DNA of 64,000 nucleotides, from contig NMRA01000004.1 in NCBI GenBank assembly GCA_002633005.1, positions 1,349,052-1,413,051 on the forward strand, read 5' to 3'. The first letter of the stretch is position 1. Each line of letters starts with the position of its first letter. Under the pieces are notes generated by a model. That model was not told where the DNA came from. It made no database searches and saw only the letters and a list, made by a program, of their open reading frames with translations. This DNA is from Phoronis australis. Its lineage: Eukaryota; Phoronida; Phoronidae. Shown here piece after piece: positions 35,001 through 60,792 of this stretch. Position numbers and translations under genes: made by a program.

Positions 35001-36729
35001 AAAGTTAACTATAAGACAATTTTGTGTTATAAATCGTTACCTTAGTCTTTATTTGTAAGTTTGTAATCTTTTTGTCTCAAATTATCGCTGATAAATCATT
35101 TTTTGTAAGCTTTTTTTAGCGCACGATTTTCCGCCATGCGATCAACTTTCGAAAAAGTACCTCTTGTTCCTCCTATCCAAAAGAGCACTATACTCTCAAA
35201 TACAAACATGAAATTTGGACAGGATGTAGTTTAGATGCGTGCGCATCTCCTCAAGTTGTTTTCTCGAAGTCAAGGCCAAGTTTTCATGGCGAGTTTTCGA
35301 TCGTCCGGAAGGCCTAATTTTGGTCGGTCGGGAGATTGATGTTTTTCCAGTTGCGCAATATGCCCCCCCGATTTTTAGATGAGGAATTTATCACTCTTTT
35401 AATTGGTAATTATTTCATTTTCAGAAATTCTGTCAAACTGCTGCGCATTGGCACTTTTCAAACAGCAGTCGTTAGTTCACTAAGTCGCCGCATGTCAGCG
35501 CCACCAGCGGCTACGTTGAAGTTCAATGGCATCGCAACTTCACCGTTCGAAATAAAGTTGTTACAAAGTTTTTGTTGCGTAAATGATGAAATCCTTTATG
35601 TTAAGAGTGATTTGTTTTCCCAAATGGTCTTTTGTCTACTTTCTGATGTTTTTTGCCATGATACGATCTAATAGTACATGGGTGGCACCCAGCACTGAAA
35701 AAAGTGGGGGAGCTATAGCCTCCCCCAGCCCCCTGTCACTGTCAGGCAATGATGTGTTGCCCATGTAGTAGTATTCAGGGGCAGATCTAGGATTTTTAGA
35801 TAGGAGGGGGGGGGGGCAGAGTATTACGCAGGATTTTATCCGTAAGATATTTGCACCCTCAAACTGCCAAATGAAATATGGGAGTTTTAGGGGGGGCTAC
35901 GGGCCAGGCCCCCTTGCCCCCCCCCAAATCCACCAATGTGATCTTGTGATTTGATGTGAAATTTCCTCCTAGCTCAGATGTATTTATTTCTGAGCTGATG
36001 TGGTGTCTTTGCTCTTTACCTTTTGAGTTGTGTAATCCATTGTTTTCATCAAACATGATGAGCCTGTTCTATATGCTACAACAACAAATTAAACAGCAAT
36101 ATCTCTGTAGAAATCGATCCAAATTTTATATACTACATACCACCATGTTTGTCTCAATGAGACGAATCTTTTTATATGCAGCACATGTATATTCTTTAAT
36201 TTTTTACGAAATTATGTAAAAAGGCAGATATTTTATGCATAATCGTCGTGTTTCATCGGCCATTTTCTCGTCAACTGCTCATCCAATTTTTCTGATTTTT
36301 GCACCATTTCATTTCTCACACAAAGGGCTTTTCAAAAATGTATGACACATGGGTATTGTAAAAAAAAATTAAAAAACGTTGTCCTCCCTACAGAGTGTAC
36401 ATGTTTATTTTGAATCTGCATCATACGTACTCTCAATACACGCAATTGCTTTTTAATTTGTTAACAATACGATATTGTCTCCGGAGGCGGAGTGACGTCC
36501 ACGACACAAGTGCCTTCCCATTGAACTTGAAGACATTGACATTGTCAATGTCATTGACTGAATATGAAGTGTGAATGTTAGCTGGTCAATGAAATATAAA
36601 ATGCTTACCACCACCGTAATTCAACCACTTGTAATACGGACCATAAGGAAATAACTTTTTGTAATATATAGGCAAAAGATCAGGCAATGCCGCCGGATCG
36701 TACTCGTCTTGTTTTGTTTCTTTAGCCAT
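11056..36729 (-). CDS. PRIM1: DNA primase small (catalytic) subunit, complete, 13 coding exons
   Basis: Catalytic subunit of the polymerase alpha-primase complex; it makes the RNA primers of DNA replication in the nucleus. The exons (listed separately) sum to 1263 nt = 420 aa plus stop, the same length as human PRIM1. The start ATG at 36729-36727 sits in CAGGAATGG. Key features: NYGG near residue 38, EFSFTLKDD, catalytic pair D115/D117 in [10 protein letters not shown], zinc-site cysteines C127/C128, C134 and C137, the nucleotide-binding SGRRGVHCW motif (S166-W174), third catalytic Asp D314 in [10 protein letters not shown], and [10 protein letters not shown]. No key residue is missing. Intron 7 is a U12-type AT-AC intron. 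Intron 1 (8.8 kb) holds an LTR retrotransposon and two family F repeats; introns 3, 4, 5, 8 and 11 hold other repeats. The gene lies downstream of CUL1 on the same strand, about 4.8 kb away, and is convergent with KPNB1. Confidence 0.96.
11076..12077. other. PRIM1 intron 12
   Basis: AT-rich sequence with no repeat or gene that I recognise. Confidence 0.6.
12078..12176 (-). CDS. PRIM1: PRIM1 coding exon 12
   Basis: Acceptor TTCCAG, donor GTAAGT. It encodes [20 protein letters not shown] then [13 protein letters not shown], matching the C-terminal helix of vertebrate PRIM1. Confidence 0.93.
12628..13436 (+). mobile_element. TIR element family A, copy 2 (PRIM1 intron 11)
   Basis: Left end GGGCTGTTCCAGCAAAATC, right end its inverse (GATTTTACTGGAACAGCCC), with G/C runs next to each and TAA duplicated at 12625-12627 and 13437-13439. 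809 bp, no transposase frame. It is the best-preserved copy and is oriented opposite to copy 1. Confidence 0.82.
13592..14056 (+). mobile_element. TIR element family B, copy 1 (PRIM1 intron 11)
   Basis: Starts GTGCTCAGATTCAAGAAAC followed by AGTCCC...GGGACT; ends AGTCCCTATTTGGGACTG then TTTCATGCAACCGGGCAC, the inverse. The interior matches 26272-26844 (for example GGGACTAAGTCCTTAAA). No coding capacity. Confidence 0.7.
14079..14371. mobile_element. Small TIR element (family C)
   Basis: GGGCCTGTTTCTTGAAGA at the left faces TCTTCGATAAACAGGCCC at the right across 293 bp. Ends are imperfect and no clear target duplication was seen. It lies directly after family B copy 1. Confidence 0.45.
14738..14805 (-). 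CDS. PRIM1: PRIM1 coding exon 11
   Basis: Acceptor TATTCAG, donor GTAGAC. It encodes the charged linker [20 protein letters not shown] then GK. Sequence is less conserved here, but phase and position fit. Confidence 0.85.
14806..15876. other. PRIM1 intron 10
   Basis: No recognisable gene or repeat apart from AT-rich sequence. Confidence 0.55.
15877..15946 (-). CDS. PRIM1: PRIM1 coding exon 10
   Basis: Acceptor ATTTCAG, donor GTGAGA. It encodes [20 protein letters not shown] then PRI, matching the vertebrate ...VPIDLQKVDQFDPF segment. Confidence 0.93.
16341..16473 (-). CDS. PRIM1: PRIM1 coding exon 9
   Basis: Acceptor CATTCAG, donor GTACTG. It encodes [20 protein letters not shown] then [17 protein letters not shown]314 is the third catalytic aspartate. 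Confidence 0.94.
17699..18974 (-). mobile_element. Family E element, copy 2 (PRIM1 intron 8), modular repeats
   Basis: It runs from AAGAGCAACGCGAAACGTTG to GTCCACGTATAACTATGTGG, closing with the palindromic GCGCAT end also seen at 6003. The motif GCCACTAGG (with variants) recurs at 17792, 17935, 18074, 18224, 18368, 18501, 18648 and 18793, a spacing of 133-150 bp. Similarity is best at every third module (424-433 bp), so the core is a higher-order repeat. Palindromic ends with core tandem repeats recall Helentron-associated (HINE/pearl-like) elements; that is inference. No coding capacity. Confidence 0.7.
19035..19138 (-). CDS. PRIM1: PRIM1 coding exon 8
   Basis: Begins after the AC of the U12 intron; donor GTAGGG. 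It encodes [20 protein letters not shown] then [14 protein letters not shown]. An AC 6 nt further in would also keep frame but lies too far from the branch site. Confidence 0.88.
19139..20442 (-). other. PRIM1: U12-type AT-AC intron (PRIM1 intron 7)
   Basis: The 5' site is ATATCCTTT (20442-20434), a perfect match to the minor-spliceosome AT-AC consensus. The 3' end has TGTCTTAAC (19157-19149), close to the U12 branch consensus TTCCTTAAC, with the branch A 11 nt from the terminal AC at 19139. Joining C|CT restores the primase frame (VPDE-PVRDKL). Retention would meet TGA four codons in. Confidence 0.88.
20443..20555 (-). CDS. PRIM1: PRIM1 coding exon 7
   Basis: Acceptor TTCACAG; ends in phase 1 at ...GATGAAC before a U12 AT-AC donor (ATATCCTTT). 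It encodes [20 protein letters not shown] then [17 protein letters not shown]. No GT donor fits the expected boundary. Confidence 0.9.
21322..21380 (-). CDS. PRIM1: PRIM1 coding exon 6
   Basis: Acceptor GTTACAG, donor GTATAG, 59 nt, phase 0 to 2. It encodes [19 protein letters not shown] plus AG of the next codon; vertebrate has a KKKVHLSEKIHPFIR segment here. Confidence 0.92.
21557..22379 (+). mobile_element. TIR element family A, copy 3 (PRIM1 intron 5)
   Basis: Same ends as copy 2 (GGGCTGTTCCAGCAAAATC and inverse) with TAA at 21554-21556 and 22380-22382. 823 bp, same orientation as copy 2, with several indels relative to it. Confidence 0.82.
22849..22985 (-). CDS. PRIM1: PRIM1 coding exon 5
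   Basis: Acceptor TTTCCAG, donor GTAGCA. It encodes [20 protein letters not shown] then [20 protein letters not shown] and YLGVIK. The SGRRGVH motif binds the incoming nucleotide in this family. Confidence 0.95.
22986..25643. other. PRIM1 intron 4
   Basis: Holds the family H element (25065-25484). The frames at 23798-24022 and 24219-24524 are short and unlike known proteins, so none is called. The rest is unrecognised AT-rich sequence. Confidence 0.55.
25065..25484. mobile_element. TIR element family H (PRIM1 intron 4)
   Basis: TACCGTATTGTCTCAC...TTAGGCCCATGG at the left faces CCATGGGCCTAA...GTGCGGCAATACGGTA at the right, over 420 bp. Two direct repeats of TATGCAAACC(A/C)CTTG lie inside, around a module like family E (TGCCACTAGGAGGC near 25282). 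Its TACCGTATT ends are shared with family G. Confidence 0.6.
25644..25717 (-). CDS. PRIM1: PRIM1 coding exon 4
   Basis: Acceptor ATTTCAG, donor GTGAGT. It encodes [20 protein letters not shown] then RALR; the C..C pair completes the zinc site begun in exon 3. Confidence 0.94.
26272..26844 (+). mobile_element. TIR element family B, copy 2 with expanded end (PRIM1 intron 3)
   Basis: Starts GTACCCAGTTGCAAGAAAC followed by AGTCCCAAATAGGGACT; ends GGGATTGCTTCATGCAAG then TGGGCAC. The interior matches copy 1. The right inverted repeat is multiplied into a tandem array (26633-26832). Confidence 0.72.
26633..26832 (+). repeat. 25-bp tandem array, 8 copies
   Basis: Unit AAGTCCCTATTTGGGACT + GGTTCTT (or ATT). 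The unit starts at 26633, 26658, 26683, 26708, 26733, 26758, 26783 and 26808. Each unit holds the perfect inverted pair AGTCCC / GGGACT. The array is head to tail without spacers and ends at the terminus of family B copy 2. Confidence 0.92.
26892..26998 (-). CDS. PRIM1: PRIM1 coding exon 3 (catalytic Asp pair)
   Basis: Acceptor TTGACAG, donor GTAAGT, ends in phase 2. It encodes [20 protein letters not shown] then [15 protein letters not shown], which carries both metal-binding aspartates (D115, D117). Confidence 0.95.
27624..27781 (-). CDS. PRIM1: PRIM1 coding exon 2
   Basis: Acceptor TTTTCAG, donor GTAAGG. It encodes [20 protein letters not shown] then RYQSF...[10 protein letters not shown]. 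The upstream intron spans 27782-36608. Confidence 0.95.
27967..28134 (+). repeat. 5' LTR
   Basis: 168 bp, TGTTGTG...CACAACA, with the 7-bp ends perfectly inverted. It matches 32347-32514 except for four transitions. Confidence 0.95.
28135..28154 (+). promoter_or_regulatory. Primer-binding site region
   Basis: Directly after the 5' LTR the sequence reads TTTTGGCGACGAGGATAAAA. A TGGCGAC-type site would pair with a tRNA 3' end (CCA); which tRNA was not determined. Confidence 0.6.
28155..32138 (+). CDS. Gag-Pol polyprotein of the LTR retrotransposon, intact
   Basis: 1327 residues, no internal stop. Start ATG at 28155, just after the primer-binding site; the open frame extends back to 28104 in the LTR only through a GTG. 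Domains in order: gag with zinc knuckle CX2CX4HX4C at about 235-248, preceded by an extra Cys cluster from 215; aspartic protease DTGA at 312-315; reverse transcriptase with YLDDILV (D592, D593); RNase H ([10 protein letters not shown]739; later TDHLPLLG); integrase with the HHCC finger starting H961, and catalytic D1022, D1077, E1113 (D-35-E spacing); then a C-terminal GPVSFSVE segment like the GPY/F module. All catalytic residues I checked are present, so the copy may be able to act, though expression cannot be judged. Gag and Pol are in one frame. Confidence 0.95.
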   Translation: MEDLAIKPFILHPTELAGSRWELWIKRLDNYLVAKNITQDPRKKATLLHYAGEEVFVINDSLPTEENETYDQLKKKLSDHFSPKRNTEYEVYQFRQATQTTSETLDMFCARLRTLAKHCDFADVDREIKSQIIQKTTMEKVRHKGLTESTISVADLLTYGRTQEAANQQGLAMAPQIVSTCTVTTNQVRGKQPVPHKQPYRHNHKRGNRGKAQKCVGCGGQCTDRRKCPAWGEKCHRCGILNHFQSQCRSKPTTKPQRGRANSTNWLGSDQSDRSIVYNNMYRIDSESAPSADPPHMVDVIINGQIVSMELDTGAKFSVVNEDVWSNICTNNEPLVDSHVILVGYGGAEVRSREAEVNVTQDNQEYRLPLLVTNSGPSLLGRNWLNRLRLDWKRVYTATNTVHELAVLQRYEELFRDELGKYTGGQVSLNVNPETTPVYMKARPVPYALREKVELELNRLINDGVLKSVSSSEWATPVVPVLKNSGDVRICGDYRSTLNKAGLVDKYPIPRIDDLFTKLAGGQIYSKLDLSHAYQQLELTEPSQKLTTLNTLSHGLLAYTRVPFGISSAPGLFQRTMEQVVRGIPMCTVYLDDILVAGRNAAEHKANLEQVLERLKNNGFRLKREKCVFNQTSVTYLGHRLDGAGIRPTKEKVTAIVQAPAPRNVSELRSYVGLLNYYHKFLDNASSVLAPLYALLRNGVKWRWGKRESDAFQHSKRLLTSTNLLVHYQPEYPLLLSCDASPYGVGAVLSHVLEDSSERPIAFASRTLAPAEKNYAQIDREALAIIFGVKHFHSYLYGRNFTIVTDHLPLLGILREGTAIPAMCSSRMKRWALMLSGYNYVLRHKSGQSNGNADALSRLPLECKPFQVPVPEEVVLSLTQMDFTPVTVSKIQRWTQQDPITSAVYRCVLQGFPDTANDLIAQYFSRRHELTVQDGCLLWGARVIIPPQGRTALLDELHGSHPGIVRMKNLARSYIWWPSIDVDIEQCVRQCQSCKENTQSPQHAKVHPWEWPGVPWHRIHIDYAGPMKNGKYILVIVDAHSKFIDAYITDSTSTEATVRKLRQCFATHGLPVMIVSDNGSGFASADFAKFCRNNGIKHTFSAPYHPASNGAAEAAVKIVKTGMARLEGDMETRLYTFLARHRITPHSATGRPPAELLMSRRPRSRLDLAVPDLRQRVLQKQSSAQRAHDTRDFCVGDTVLVRNFAGSPTWVPGMIIEQRGPVSFSVELSDKRIWRRHVDHIVRRTPEDNPSSTTFGPPPSNLPPPQAFVPPTRLMEQPSTHVVDHTHPTTDSNATTVRLPVENSPKDSSVVVTRSGRRSIQPDRLNF
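32334..32346 (+). promoter_or_regulatory. Polypurine tract
   Basis: AAGGGTAGAGGGA directly before the 3' LTR, the usual position for the plus-strand primer. Confidence 0.75.
32347..32514 (+). repeat. 3' LTR
   Basis: Matches the 5' LTR apart from four transitions. The GGGTC target duplication follows immediately. Confidence 0.95.
33459..34695 (+). repeat. Family F repeat, copy 1 (left end unclear)
   Basis: Direct-orientation relative of 35011-36389, from ATAAGACAATTTTGT to the shared end TTTGTCCTCCCT. The left part differs; no AGGGAGGACAA terminus was found. TACGTCCGTCAC words recur just upstream, near 33060, 33270 and 33430. Confidence 0.65.
34913..36389 (+). mobile_element. Family F TIR element, copy 2, with 9-bp target duplication
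   Basis: Ends AGGGAGGACAA and TTGTCCTCCCT, flanked by ACAGAGTGT at 34904-34912 and 36390-36398. 1477 bp, no transposase frame. A 9-bp duplication fits Mutator-like elements; class assignment is inference. It lies in PRIM1 intron 1. Confidence 0.75.
36609..36729 (-). CDS. PRIM1: PRIM1 coding exon 1
   Basis: ATG at 36729; donor GTAAG at 36608; ends in phase 1. It encodes [20 protein letters not shown] then [20 protein letters not shown], matching the primase N terminus. Confidence 0.95.
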
Positions 36730-37701
36730 TCCTGTTCGTGAAATTTGGCGCCTTTTCATGCAACTTCCGGGTTGTAACGCGCCCTCTATTAGCAGTCAGG
36801 GATTTGTCTGGCCATGTCCGGGAGACTCAAATCAGCCGAGTGCTTTTAAACGCCCAGGTTTACTACGTAGCACCTAGTCGTAAAAAGCACCACGACTATG
36901 TCTTAAACCTGCCTTTTGCAATTAAATTTAATAAAGAGGTACATTTTATGAGCGAAGACCTTTGCACTAAACAGTGCTAACCGTCGACTTTGTACCGCGG
37001 CACTGACTAGTCCGGTGGCATAGTCGGATCCGTGTACGTGGCCCATGGCAGACAATCACGAGTAGTGCCCGGCTCCGGCCTCAGCCTGAGTGGACCTTTA
37101 CCCCCGCGTCCGCCAGGCTCAGTGCGCATCTAGCTAAGTTGCACGTTTGGTAATGACTCAGAATCCGTCGTATAAGGGGTAGTATATATCAGTATACCGT
37201 CCGGCAGATTCAAAGCATACCGGTACCCGGACCACACCCAAAACGTAACTAAGACTTCGGAAAACAGCGCGCGTCTTGAGAAAGTAATCTCGACCGACTG
37301 GAATCGAAAGAAAAATGGCTAGTACGTGCGGAGAAGAACGAATTGAGCACGAGACCACCATTTATTATGATAAAAGCACTTTTTTTAATGTTTATTACAA
37401 AATCTTCAGAATACAATGAATATACATAACCCAGAAAGCGCCAAGAGGCATTAGATCTGGGTAAAAAATACAAAGAAGTCTATATACAATGATTATATGC
37501 GAATACATAAATAAAAAAACTGATGTTAAGAATACAATGATATATGACAACGAATGTATAAAATTCTATCCACTCACACAAAGAGATTTAATGTTATTAA
37601 GAAATTCTGATACTATTTCAAATAAAATCTTATTTTCGTTTGAGTTAAGTTCTTGACATCCATACAGAAATAAATTAATTTTGTTGTACAATTGCGGAAT
37701 T

Positions 37702-37953
37702 TCAGAATATTTTTATAAACATTGGGGTATTGTTCGAGTGCCTGGACTTGAAGAGCTGTACCCTCTCCTTGCATACCTCAAAAGCAAAGAAAACATGAGG
37801 ATATGTCTGGGTATCTCCACAGGAACACAGAGGCGAAATATTATTAAAATTATGTCTAAATTTCTCGTTGTTTAGGAATAGACCACATCTTGATGTGTAT
37901 AGGGTTATTTCATGGTTGCGGGGAAGTTGGAATGATGTCAATGGGACTGGCAA
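37702..37953 (-). pseudogene. Fragment of a non-LTR retrotransposon (C-terminal Cys region)
   Basis: The minus-strand frame contains HEITLYTSRCGLFLNNEKFR then ISPLCSCGDTQTYPHVFFAF. This resembles the C-terminal region after the reverse transcriptase in many LINEs (R.G...N..F......PLC.CG...T..H..F.C). It is about 80 codons with a stop just upstream in frame, so it is a relic. Family not determined. Confidence 0.45.
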
Positions 37954-38099
37954 GTCTCAGTGGAGTAGTAGTTTGCCCCCCTCCCGCCCAGGAAAATTTT
38001 CTGTTTTTACCTCTACAAAATAAAGCATTTTCCTTGATTCCTGAAGTATTATCCAAGAAAAAAGGCAAAAAAGGAGAACGTGTCAAACAGAAAAAACTG

Positions 38100-38168
38100 C
38101 AAGAACCAAAGACTCGAACTCACAACCTGGCGGATAAAGCGCTCGTGCGTTACCACTACACCACCACG
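38100..38168 (-). other. tRNA-derived sequence (SINE head or tRNA pseudogene)
   Basis: On the minus strand: GGTGTAGTGGTAACGC (A-box-like), GCGCTTTATCCGC (anticodon-arm-like), GTTGTGAGTTCGAGTC (B-box-like), then a T6 run four bases on. The acceptor and T stems do not pair well, so a functional tRNA is unlikely. Confidence 0.5.
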
Positions 38169-41100
38169 ATTTACCTTCAGTTTTCACTACTTAGAGACCT
38201 ACTTGTTTATGGTCCACAGCGTTTGCGCGCGAAACCTACTTCTTTTTGTAATGCTTATTATACGTTTTATATTTTGTGCCATCAATTCTTAACAAATTTG
38301 TCGTATTTAAAATAGTCTTCAAATGCCCAAAAGACCAAATCCGTTTTTCGCGTTGGCAATAATGACGGGATTGTTTTGGAAATTGTCTTAAGATAAGGTT
38401 TGACAAAGAGAGAATTGCGAGTTTCTGAGTGATTCACTAAGGCTTCGATTAAAATTCACATCTTACCAGCAGCTTCTGTTTTTCATCGTCACTCAGGTTC
38501 CATTTTCTTTAAAAAATGAAGTAAATTTTCTTCATTGCACAGTGGAGCAGACGACGGAAACGGAGTCGTAGTGCGCAGCGCCACTGCCGGTCGCCTGGGA
38601 TNCCCCCCCCCCCCCCACGGACTGCTTTCCGCAGCCGGGCCGATAAGGCCCTGCTCGCGCCGTGCTAAATTCTTCCCAAACCAGGCTTCAAGCTAATTGG
38701 AGAGCAATGAACTGTTAGGACGTTCCCATTACATGTAAACACGCTAATAAGTCAAAAGTCTGAGGTACTTGTATGATTTTGCATGATTTTTTTCTAAAAA
38801 AAATTAAGAAACGTGGAAAAAGTTGTGCCGTTTTGCTTAAAACAGCTAATTTCATGACAGACCAGTCACCAGAATACAAACTCGATTGCGGATACTTATC
38901 CACAGCTTGCCTTTTGTTCGCCAGTTTGACACTTCACCAGTCCACGTAGCGATATGCGAATTATTGCGAGTTTGCATGGTCTCACGTTAGCGAATCACTT
39001 AGTTCATGGTGTAAAAATCTTAGTTGTCTTCTGTCTAGAATAAAAACTATTCAGAACTAGTCAGGCAAAAACACCGGTGGCATGAGCATAAATTTAACAA
39101 ATATCTACCTCATTGGGAAAGCTCGTGTGAACACGTGAACCGGCAAGTCTTAAGGTCTGGCGTGGATTAGAACACCTTCAGAGAATGACTACTCTGCATG
39201 GAACTAATGTCATACGGAAAATCATGAAAGGCGTTTTTGTTCCACAGCCTGGAAAACCATCAAAGCAGTTTAATGCTAAAATCTTCCATCAAAATTTCTT
39301 GTCCAAATGTCAAGTTTGTATCCAATAAATTTGGGGACCTCACCAATATCACCGTGACGATGCGCCGTTCACTTTCACTTTTTTGAAAAATCAGAAAATA
39401 AGTCTCTGGGCTGTTTTTAGTGACCCTGTCGTGGGTGATGTATCACTGCTAGACTGCACAGCAAAACAAAAAAGTGTGGGGCTCGCAGTGACTGCCGAGC
39501 CGGAGGTCTCGAAAAACTTTACAAGGTATATTCTGGTAGCCTCAAATTTCTCCGTTGAGGTGAACCTATGTGGACGTAAAAGCAGACTTCGGTTACGTGA
39601 CTTTCAAACTGGAGAATGACTGGCTGTATGACCATGAGGGCAGTGTTTGCACGACCGGTTAACGTCTTTGACACGTTTTCTCGATTAATTTTGGTGTTAG
39701 TGCAGTTCTGATGTTGAACTGTGATAAGTAGTTCTACCTTCAGTGCTCCATCAACTCAGTAATGTACACAAAAATTCAAAAATTACCAATTTTATTCTAT
39801 TATTAAATATTTTCAAGGTCTGTACAGACAATCAACATTACAGCTCAGTAAAATGTCATCTCCACTTCACCAACGACCGTGTAATACAGCAGAGCCTGAA
39901 CTGCAAACATTCATCCAGTAACTTCACCATGGCAACAACAATAAAATGGCATGTACAGGGTGTAGGAACAACCTGGTGCTAGGACCAGAGCACACTCAAT
40001 TGGAACCCCTTTACTTTTATCCCAAACAAAATTACTGCAACAACAGTGTCAATGAAATCCATAAAAAAGCCTCCAAACTCGACTTAAATCTGGCTAATTC
40101 ATGAGCAGCCAAAAACAAAAATCTAAGTCCCAATCCAAGTGCAAGTGGTACTTGAATCTACCACAAGAGTCTGTCAGAAACACGTTTTACGTTCCAAAGA
40201 TACATTTACTGGTACTGGCCTCACGTTGTTCACACGACCTGCTATCTGTACCATTTAATCACGGTTTCAGATTGCAACCAATGAAATATTCCGTAGAGTA
40301 CATTTGCACACAGTTAACTCGTATTAAATGGTATCTCAACACATAATCAAGAAGCAGACAGCAGCTCAGTCATGTCAATTCATCCACCGTTCAACAGAAA
40401 CAAACCGAAACAAGAACCCAAGGTCAATCACTGACCTACCTGCAACAATGATTCTCAAAAAGTGCTTATGATGCAATATTGAAAGCAAGGGATGAGGTTG
40501 TACCTCAAAGAGAGGAATCTACTGTTGTCAACTGTTCTGAGTGCAAACAACTTCCCAAAACATAATAGAGGACAATGGAATGAGAGTATAAACATGTTCA
40601 TAGCACTTGAGAATTACAGAACTTGACTGACGCATCCACCCAAAATTATGATTATTTACTAGAACTCGTATAAGAGTTAGACTCAGCATATTTTAATTGA
40701 CTTAAACGTTAGCTGCCAATGTGAACAGGACTATGAAACAATGCCTGGTCACTTGCGACCATCCCACGAGCTGAGCTGAGCCATTCATCATAAATCCATT
40801 CATTGTGAACTGCCATCCACCGACCTATCCTCCGTTGGCAGAGGTTTCACACACCAAGCCATCAATCACTACTGCCTGGGTCACTGACATGCATCTGTCT
40901 TTCAACCACCACTGCAAAGAAGATCAAAACAATAATCACAACTTACCATAGTAGAAAGGACCCCCGTGGGAATGCGTGCAGCCCAGAGATATCTGATTCA
41001 ATCATTTAGAGTTGCAAGCTTACAAGACCTCATGACCGAGTTAGCTCCAGAACACCAACCTCGACTACCGGGGCTAGTATTCGCCATTTCTTAAAATGTG

Positions 41101-41366
41101 ACTGGAAATATTTTTTCTAAAAAAACACATTGCCCAGTTTAGCCCACACTGAGCCATTTAAGAGACCACAAATTATATTTCTGCCAAAAACAATCCCAGC
41201 AACTGATCTGCTTTTGTGACTATTGTAAATCGAAGTACTAGCATAAGACCAACCACTTCTGCCTTGTGAGAATTTAAAATTCTGTTGCGTTCACAACTAA
41301 AACCAGCCAAGTCTTGCATAAATAATGCAGTGAATACTAGATTATGCAACACCAAACACTCTGTGA

Positions 41367-41372
41367 TTTATT
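41367..41372 (-). other. Candidate CUL1 polyadenylation signal
   Basis: TTTATT on plus, AATAAA on the CUL1 strand, about 145 bp past the stop. Confidence 0.45.
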
Positions 41373-41515
41373 AGCACTCTAAGTCTTGCATGCTGTGGGC
41401 AGTACATGCAAATATAACGCCAGGCCTTCCAACAAAATTGGCGGTAAGAATTACACTACTTTGGACCTTACTACATGTTTAGCCGTTAAAGCAGACCAGC
41501 ATACCTGTTAGCTCG

Positions 41516-60228
<18,713 letters not shown>

Positions 60229-60390
60229 GATCTGGTTCTCTGGCTTGTGATTGGCTTAGAACCAGTCTACTTCTCTTAGTTGACAAACTGGCGATGACTG
60301 GATTCTGATAGGAGACAGCAACAACATGGAGTCGTCAGATAGATTACAGCTTTTGTATTTGTCACAGGATGGGTACACCACAGGAACAAC
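60229..60390 (-). other. CUL1: CUL1 5'UTR part of the first coding exon
   Basis: Upstream of the ATG an acceptor CATTTTCAG (CAG at 60393-60391) precedes GTTGTTCCTG, so the UTR probably continues from a further upstream noncoding exon, not located. Confidence 0.55.
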
Positions 60391-60540
60391 CTGAAAATGA
60401 GCAAAAGCACACAACTATTACTGCGTTCATCACCACAATATCAAAATTAAAGCAATGAGAGGCTCTAATGATTTCAATGACAACAAGAATAATGCAAAGC
60501 ATTAATTGAAATGCACTCACGACTGCACTGCAACCGGTAA

Positions 60541-60632
60541 GCTATAGTGTGTGTGTGTGCGTGCGTGCGTGCGCGCTTGCATGCGCTTGCGCGTGCTTGT
60601 GTCTGCCTGTTTGTGTCTGCCTGTCTGTGTCT
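60541..60632. repeat. GT/CGTG-rich simple repeat
   Basis: (GT)n grading into (GCGT)n and TGTCTGCC repeats upstream of CUL1, within its presumed 5'UTR intron. Confidence 0.8.
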
Positions 60633-60792
60633 GCCTTTTGAGGTCTTCTTATGAGGAATACACCTGCCAATTTTTATTACCTTTGAACTGTTTGGCAGGT
60701 AGAAAGGTGGACACCACACAACAGACAAAACTTGCCACTAGGTCGTGTAACATATGTTGATTACATTCGAAATTGTCTCCTAAAAACCAACT

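Larger units (their letters stand above)
36730..41515. other. Intergenic region between CUL1 (3' end) and PRIM1 (5' end)
   Basis: The first ~400 bp beyond the PRIM1 ATG are relatively CpG-rich and should hold its promoter and 5'UTR; no TATA box stands out. A LINE-like fragment and a tRNA-like sequence follow. A single N sits in a poly-C run at 38602. The stretch 39700-41515 may include a long CUL1 3'UTR, with a second AATAAA on that strand at 39791-39796. Confidence 0.55.

Noticed and set aside
39383-39619. 78-codon plus-strand frame with faint likeness to the HIRAN-like pattern
   Set aside because: Only V..P.VSK.F-type similarity, with no GH(V/L)PR core and no repeat termini nearby.
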